Below are positions 22,324 to 26,534 of a DNA stretch of 26,534 nucleotides, one piece after another. How positions within the stretch are numbered: the stretch's first letter is position 1; each line of letters begins with the position of its first letter. Source of the DNA: Flavobacteriales bacterium UBA2426 (GTDB lineage: Bacteria; Bacteroidota; Bacteroidia; Flavobacteriales_F; PHOS-HE28); the NCBI GenBank assembly GCA_002342985.1, contig DDRC01000011.1, forward strand, positions 802 to 27,335. Direction: 5' to 3'. The notes beneath the pieces were generated by a model, which searched no databases, was not told where the DNA came from, and saw only the letters and a program-made list of their open reading frames with translations. Made by a program: the position numbers and the translations under genes.

Positions 22324-23198
22324 GGGCGGAGGCAGCGAGCGGCGCGCAGCAGCGGGAGGGCTGGGATGTGGTGGTGAGCCCCGATCGTCCCTGGTGGCGC
22401 ATCGACGTGCGCGAGCTCTGGCAGTACCGCGACCTCCTCCTGCTCCTGGTGCGGCGCGACCTGCTCGCCGTGTACAAGCAGACCCTGCTGGGGCCCGCCT
22501 GGCAGATCCTGCAGCCGCTGCTCACCTCCATCATGTTCGCGGTGGTCTTCGGCATCATGGCGCGCATGAGCCTGCCCGGCATCCCGCCGCTGCTCTTCTA
22601 CATGAGCGCCGTGGTGCCCTGGGGCTTCTTCAATGGCGTGGTCACCCGCACCTCGCAGACCCTGGTGTGGAACGCGGCCCTCATGACCAAGGTGTACTTC
22701 CCGCGGCTGGTGGCGCCGCTGGCCACCACCCTCAGCACGGGCTTCAACTTCCTGGTGCAGGTGGCGGCCTTCCTGCTCTTCGCGGTGTTCTACGCCGCCA
22801 CGGGCCGCTTCGCCTGGGGCATCGGCGCGGAGGCCGTTCTGCTGCCGGTGCTCGTGCTCCTGCTGGTGCTGCTCGCCTTCGGCATCGGGCTGCTGGTGGC
22901 GGCGCTCTCCACGCGCTACCGCGACCTCTCCTTCCTCATCGGCTTCGCGATGCAGCTGCTCATGTACATCAGCCCGGTCATCTTCCCCCTCTCGCGGGTG
23001 GAGGAGGGTTCCGCGCTGCGGCTCCTGCTCGAGCTCAATCCCATCACCCCGCTCATCGAGGGCTTCCGGGCCGCCTTCTTCGGCCTGCCCATGGAGTGGG
23101 GCAGCCTGGCCTACACCGCCGGGGTGGCCGCTGTGGTGCTGGCCATCGGCCTCATGCTCTTCCAGCGCGTGGAGCGCTCCTTCGCCGACGTCGTCTGA
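22320..23198 (+). CDS. Polysaccharide ABC transporter permease (Wzm-like, ABC-2 type)
   Basis: A 292-residue permease for export of undecaprenyl-linked polysaccharide. GTG 22320 overlaps the kinase stop (GTGA) and is the most upstream start; no ATG lies near it. The N-terminal cytosolic part has WWRIDVRELWQYRDLLLLLVRRDLLAVYKQTLLGPAWQILQP, split here by position, a signature of Wzm/TagG proteins. Six membrane helices follow from about residue 65 (SIMFAVVFGIMARM) to 285 (VAAVVLAIGLMLFQR). Also typical are VWNAALMTKVYFPRLV and YISPVIFPLS with LNPITPLIEGFRAAFFG near the end. It forms the transporter with the ATPase encoded 3 bases downstream. Confidence 0.92.
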   Translation: MRAEAASGAQQREGWDVVVSPDRPWWRIDVRELWQYRDLLLLLVRRDLLAVYKQTLLGPAWQILQPLLTSIMFAVVFGIMARMSLPGIPPLLFYMSAVVPWGFFNGVVTRTSQTLVWNAALMTKVYFPRLVAPLATTLSTGFNFLVQVAAFLLFAVFYAATGRFAWGIGAEAVLLPVLVLLLVLLAFGIGLLVAALSTRYRDLSFLIGFAMQLLMYISPVIFPLSRVEEGSALRLLLELNPITPLIEGFRAAFFGLPMEWGSLAYTAGVAAVVLAIGLMLFQRVERSFADVV

Positions 23199-23201
23199 GC
23201 C

Positions 23202-24455
23202 ATGGAGCGCCTGGTGATACAAGCGGAGGACGTGCGCAAATGCTACCGGCTGGGCGTGATCGGCCGCGATGCGCTGCTGGATGAGGCCGCCGCGCTCTGG
23301 GGCCGCTTCCGCGGGCGCGCCGATGTGCGCAAGCAGCTCGACCTGGCCAGCGGCGAGCAGCGCGTGGGCGACTGGTTCTGGAGCCTGCGCGGCGTCTCCT
23401 TCGAGCTGCGGCAGGGCGAGGTGCTCGGCATCCTGGGGCGCAACGGCGCCGGCAAGAGCACGCTGCTCAAGCTCCTCTCGCGCATCTCGCTCCCCACCTC
23501 GGGCACCATCCGCATGCGCGGCAAGGTGAGCAGCCTGCTGGAGGTGGGCACCGGCTTCCACCCCGAGCTCACGGGCCGCGAGAACATCTTCCTCAACGGG
23601 GCCATCCTGGGCATGCGCAAGGCCGAGATCGAGCGCAAGCTCGACCAGATCATCGCCTTCAGCGGCATCGAGCACCACCTCGATTCGCCCATCAAGCGCT
23701 ACAGCAGCGGCATGAAGGTGCGCCTCGGCTTCAGCGTGGCCGCCCACCTCGACCCCGAGATCCTCATCGTGGACGAGGTGCTCGCCGTGGGCGATGCCGA
23801 GTTCCAGCGCAAGTGCCTGGGCAGCATGCGCGAGGTGGCCGACGGCGGCCGCACCATCCTCTTCGTGAGCCACAACATGGTGAGCGTGCAGAGCCTCTGC
23901 TCGCGCGTGCTCTGGCTGGAGAAGGGCATGGTGCGCCAGGAGGGGCCCACCGAGGAGGTGGTGCGCGACTACCTCAACACCTACACCCACCAGCACAGCC
24001 ACCAGGAGTGGGAGCCGGACCAGGGGCCGGGCACCGACGAGGTGCGGCTGCTCGCCGTGCGCGCCGTGAGCGGCCATGCCGGCGGCGCCTTCACCACCGA
24101 TGAGCCCGTGCGCGTGGAGATCGAGCTGGAGAACGACGCCATCCGCGATGCCGACCTCGACATCCGGCTGCAGGTGCGCACCGGCAACGACGCCATCGCC
24201 TTCAGCAGCGACCTTTCGGCCAGCGCGCCGGCCACGCTCTGGAACCCGGGCCGCTGCAAGGTCGCCTGCATCATCCCGGCGCACCTGCTCAATTCCAACA
24301 CCTACCGCTTCCACATCGTCTTCTTCCGCCACGGCAAGGTCCTCTTCAAGGCCGAGGACGTCCTCAGCTTCGATGTGCACGAGGGCGCCCGCGAGGGGAG
24401 CACCTTCCGCAAGATGCCGGGCGCGGTGCGGCCCAACCTGCAATGGGTGCGATGA
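23202..24455 (+). CDS. Polysaccharide ABC transporter ATP-binding protein (Wzt-like) with C-terminal glycan-binding domain
   Basis: A 417-residue ATPase powering export through the Wzm-like permease. The nucleotide-binding domain has Walker A (GRNGAGKST, Lys85), the signature YSSGMKVRLGF (Gly170), Walker B (LIVDEVLAVGD, Asp191-Glu192) and the switch His224 (FVSHN). An insertion of about 25 residues precedes Walker A (ALWGRFRGRADVRKQLDLAS), as in Wzt/TagH-type proteins. Residues about 275-417 form a beta-sandwich like the Wzt C-terminal domain, which in characterised systems recognises the capped end of the O-polysaccharide (ETPVRVEIELE-like stretch, here TDEPVRVEIELEND). The presence of this domain suggests that the exported glycan carries a terminal modification. 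Its stop overlaps the next gene's start (ATGA). Confidence 0.92.
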   Translation: MERLVIQAEDVRKCYRLGVIGRDALLDEAAALWGRFRGRADVRKQLDLASGEQRVGDWFWSLRGVSFELRQGEVLGILGRNGAGKSTLLKLLSRISLPTSGTIRMRGKVSSLLEVGTGFHPELTGRENIFLNGAILGMRKAEIERKLDQIIAFSGIEHHLDSPIKRYSSGMKVRLGFSVAAHLDPEILIVDEVLAVGDAEFQRKCLGSMREVADGGRTILFVSHNMVSVQSLCSRVLWLEKGMVRQEGPTEEVVRDYLNTYTHQHSHQEWEPDQGPGTDEVRLLAVRAVSGHAGGAFTTDEPVRVEIELENDAIRDADLDIRLQVRTGNDAIAFSSDLSASAPATLWNPGRCKVACIIPAHLLNSNTYRFHIVFFRHGKVLFKAEDVLSFDVHEGAREGSTFRKMPGAVRPNLQWVR

Positions 24456-25258
24456 TCCGGCAGGCGGCCCTGGCCCTGGCGCGGCCCTTGGAGCGCTGCA
24501 TGCCCCGCATGCTGCCCCGGCTCGTCATCATCGGGGCGCAGAAGGCCGGCACCACCACGCTCTACGACCTGCTGGCGCAGCACCCGCGCATCATCCAGCC
24601 GCGCGTGAAGGAGATCTCCTTCTTCTCCAGCGAGAAGGCCTATGCCCGCGGCATGGACCACTACCGCAGCTTCCTGCCGCCGGCGCCGCTCTTCGCCCGG
24701 GGCTGCATCACCTTCGATGCCTCGCCCATGTACCTCTACCACCCGCAGGCGGCCGAGCGCATCGCGCGGCACCTGCCGGGCGCCCTGTGCCTGGCCCTGC
24801 TGCGCAACCCGGTGGAGCGCGCCTACAGCGCCTGGAACATGTACCACCAGTTCAAGGATGACCCGCGCAATGCGCACCGCTACGACCCGCGCAGCTTCGA
24901 GGAGGCGGTAGAGGAGGAACTGACGGGAAGGGTGGTTGATCCGGGGCGGGCTTATTTGGACCGTGGCCGCTATGCACCGCAGCTGGAGCGTTACCGCCGG
25001 AGTGTGGGTGATGCGAACCTGCTGGTTATGCCCTTTGACCGATTGCGGACCGATCCGCACGGACTCGTGAACACTGTTCTCCGTAGGCTGGGCTTGCCGG
25101 AGTTGCCGCCAGACCATCCGGCCTTCGCCACACGCAGCAACGCACGAGCCTATGCGGCACCGCTCGATGCCCGGCTCAAGGAGCGCCTTCAGTCCTACTT
25201 CGCCGATGACCTCGAGCGGACGTTCCGCCTCACCGGCATCACCCTTTCCGGGTCATGA
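24452..25258 (+). CDS. Sulfotransferase family protein
   Basis: A 268-residue sulfotransferase, which would move sulfate from PAPS to a glycan hydroxyl. ATG 24452 overlaps the Wzt-like stop (ATGA); ATG 24443 would add three residues. The 5'-phosphosulfate loop is LVIIGAQKAGTTTLYDLL (Lys31), and the 3'-phosphate-binding motif is ALLRNPVERAYSAWNMYH (Arg118, Ser126). KEISFFSSE and ASPMYLYHPQAAERI are typical of carbohydrate-type sulfotransferases. The gene shows a mid-gene change: up to about 24905 codons end nearly always in G or C, afterwards A- and T-ending codons (GTA, GAA, GTT, TAT, TTG) become frequent. The frame continues without a break, so the gene appears intact. It overlaps the next gene (ATGA). 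Confidence 0.87.
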   Translation: MIRQAALALARPLERCMPRMLPRLVIIGAQKAGTTTLYDLLAQHPRIIQPRVKEISFFSSEKAYARGMDHYRSFLPPAPLFARGCITFDASPMYLYHPQAAERIARHLPGALCLALLRNPVERAYSAWNMYHQFKDDPRNAHRYDPRSFEEAVEEELTGRVVDPGRAYLDRGRYAPQLERYRRSVGDANLLVMPFDRLRTDPHGLVNTVLRRLGLPELPPDHPAFATRSNARAYAAPLDARLKERLQSYFADDLERTFRLTGITLSGS

Positions 25259-26232
25259 CGGCGGAGCGTGAACAGATCGACCGGTCGGAACCGGGCAGCA
25301 CGCCGGTCAGCCGCATCTTCGTCATTGGCAGTCCGCGGAGCGGCACGTCATGGCTGCACCGAATGATTGCCGAGCACCCCCGAGTCGCCTCCATCGAGGG
25401 CGAACTAACCGTATTCAGCCGGTACCTCGCACCGGTGATGAAGGCCTATGAGCGTGAGAAGGGACACATGGAGCGGGGTGAATGGAGCCAGGGGATGCCG
25501 CTACTCTACTCAGGGCAGGAGTTCGAGGTCGCTATGGCGGGTTTGGTGGCGCGCATCTACGAGCGTCTCCTCAGCCGCCGCCCAGATGCTACGCACGTGC
25601 TCGACAAGCACCCGGACTACTGCCATCACCTTCCGCTTATGGAGCGCTTCATGCCCGAAGCCCGCTACGTGCACATCATCCGTGATGGGCGGGAGGTGGC
25701 CGTAAGCATGATCAGCGCCAAGCGGCGTCTGGGCTATGGCGCAGGCGAAGTGGAAGGCGCGGCCCGGGAATGGCAGGCTTCCGTGATGAAGGCCAGGGCC
25801 TTCGGCGCGGTCATCGGCACGCGCTACCTTGAGGTGCGCTATGAGGAGCTCGTGAGCGATACGGCTGCCGTGCTCAGCAGAGTGTTCAGCCATTTTGGGC
25901 TCTTCATCGGCGCCGAGGAAGTGGAGCGCATCGCGGCGGATTACCACATCTCGCGGAAGCAGGTGAGCCGCGGAGACACATCCTTGAATGCACTCCGGAC
26001 CGAGCAGGGAGCCATTTGGCGCTCGCGGTTGAGCGTAAAGCAGCGGTTCATACTGGACCGCGTGGCCGGTGACCTGCTCTCCACGCTGGGCTATGCGCAG
26101 CCTGGGTGGTGGGCCATGAGTATCATGCAGCGGATTGCTTTGCTGCCCTACCCCTTCCTGCTGAAAGTGAAGCGGTCCATAAGGGCGCTGCTGGCCATTT
26201 GGGGTTCACCCGCCATCCGTCGCGGCAGCTGA
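25255..26232 (+). CDS. Sulfotransferase family protein
   Basis: A 325-residue second sulfotransferase, not closely similar to the first. The PAPS 5'-loop is IFVIGSPRSGTSWLHRMI (Gly25-Ser32) and the 3'-phosphate motif YVHIIRDGREVAVSMI (Arg143, Ser151). A conserved DKHPDYCHHLPLMERFMPEARY stretch links them, with YLEVRYEELVSD further on. The C-terminal 60 residues are hydrophobic and basic (WWAMSIMQRIALLPYPFLLKVKRSIRALLAIWG), perhaps a membrane-associated tail. The start overlaps the previous stop (ATGA), so the genes are coupled. Its codon usage is less GC-biased than the transporter genes upstream. A role in sulfating the exported polysaccharide is inferred from context. Confidence 0.87.
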   Translation: MTAEREQIDRSEPGSTPVSRIFVIGSPRSGTSWLHRMIAEHPRVASIEGELTVFSRYLAPVMKAYEREKGHMERGEWSQGMPLLYSGQEFEVAMAGLVARIYERLLSRRPDATHVLDKHPDYCHHLPLMERFMPEARYVHIIRDGREVAVSMISAKRRLGYGAGEVEGAAREWQASVMKARAFGAVIGTRYLEVRYEELVSDTAAVLSRVFSHFGLFIGAEEVERIAADYHISRKQVSRGDTSLNALRTEQGAIWRSRLSVKQRFILDRVAGDLLSTLGYAQPGWWAMSIMQRIALLPYPFLLKVKRSIRALLAIWGSPAIRRGS

Positions 26233-26240
26233 TGCTCCGC

Positions 26241-26534
26241 TCAGATGGCGTTCAGCCGATCGACAATGCGCCGCGCGCGCTCAGTCAGATGCGGGTCCAC
26301 GGGCATTGCACTTGCACTGAAGGAGGCCGGCCCCGCATAGGGCTTGTTGAGCCCGAGGCGCTGGCAAAGTTGCGCGTATAGCTCTAAGGGGGCTTCGCAG
26401 AAGCGCTCGTAGTGCACATCGATCGCATCGGCGGCAGGCAACGACGACAGCCCGGTCCTGACCGCCCGGTTGGTGAGCCACACCTGGGCAACGGCCTGCT
26501 CCCAAGGGGGTAGGTCCTTCACGGTCGCGTATTG
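26241..26534 (-). CDS. C-terminal part of a third sulfotransferase-like protein (5' end outside window)
   Basis: The - strand frame is open to the right edge and encodes the last 97 residues. DVHYERFCEAPLELYAQLCQRLGL is the pattern seen near the C-terminus of sulfotransferase-family proteins, in which a conserved Tyr-Glu precedes the last helices. The segment begins in PPWEQAVAQVWLTNRAV, which matches the helix that precedes it in these proteins. The PAPS-binding loops would lie beyond the window, so the assignment is provisional. It converges with the second sulfotransferase, with only 8 bases between the stops, and belongs to the opposite strand, so it is not part of the same operon. Confidence 0.6.
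   Translation of the reverse strand, partial: QYATVKDLPPWEQAVAQVWLTNRAVRTGLSSLPAADAIDVHYERFCEAPLELYAQLCQRLGLNKPYAGPASFSASAMPVDPHLTERARRIVDRLNAI

Noticed and set aside
22266..24443. 725-residue - strand open frame opposite the Wzm/Wzt-like genes.
   Set aside because: It is the antisense mirror of two intact transporter genes and contains no conserved motif.

Overview
The window is a GC-rich, gene-dense piece of a Bacteroidota chromosome, most likely a Flavobacteriales-type lineage. Supporting this are a subtilase with a type IX secretion (T9SS) C-terminal domain, the roughly 400-residue Bacteroidota form of QueA, DUF4924, the flavobacterial exosortase XrtF with its partner, and -7 promoter boxes of the TAnnTTTG kind. 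No rRNA, tRNA, CRISPR array or insertion sequence was recognised. Reading frames are packed tightly, and many starts overlap the previous stop (ATGA, GTGA).

Left part (1-6490): the 3' end of lon, a small conserved-looking protein, a secreted S8 protease and queA on the + strand. queA converges with, and overlaps by 7 bases, an LptD-like outer-membrane LPS assembly protein on the - strand. Divergent from lptD runs a + strand series (6549-11423): N-acetylmuramoyl-L-alanine amidase with a SPOR-like tail, an MCE/MlaD lipid-transport protein, two Fe-S proteins of the heterodisulfide-reductase/CCG type, and a small protein commonly labelled 'ABC transporter ATPase' although it has no ATPase motifs.

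Middle part (11511-18440): a three-gene + strand cassette of a small membrane protein, a membrane-anchored CotH-type kinase, and a CotH-like domain fused to a parallel beta-helix in which the expected catalytic Asp appears lost. It meets an opposing - strand operon (OmpH/Skp-like protein, DUF4924, OstA/LptA-like protein). LptD-like, OstA-like, OmpH-like and MCE proteins together make this an envelope-biogenesis neighbourhood.

Right part (18491-26534): a compact - strand sorting cassette made of a 71-residue PID-CTERM protein, exosortase XrtF and the XrtF-associated membrane protein. It is divergent from a + strand polysaccharide export operon: tyrosine autokinase with a 13-tyrosine YG tail, Wzm-like permease, Wzt-like ATPase with a C-terminal carbohydrate-binding type domain, and two sulfotransferases. 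A third sulfotransferase fragment enters from the right edge. The 185-base divergent region carries a perfect TAnnTTTG box on each strand. The operon probably makes and exports a sulfated surface glycan. The sorting cassette beside it, whose only visible substrate is almost nothing but sorting signals, is the most interesting system in the window. Codon usage changes abruptly inside the first sulfotransferase gene, suggesting that the variable part of the glycan locus begins there.
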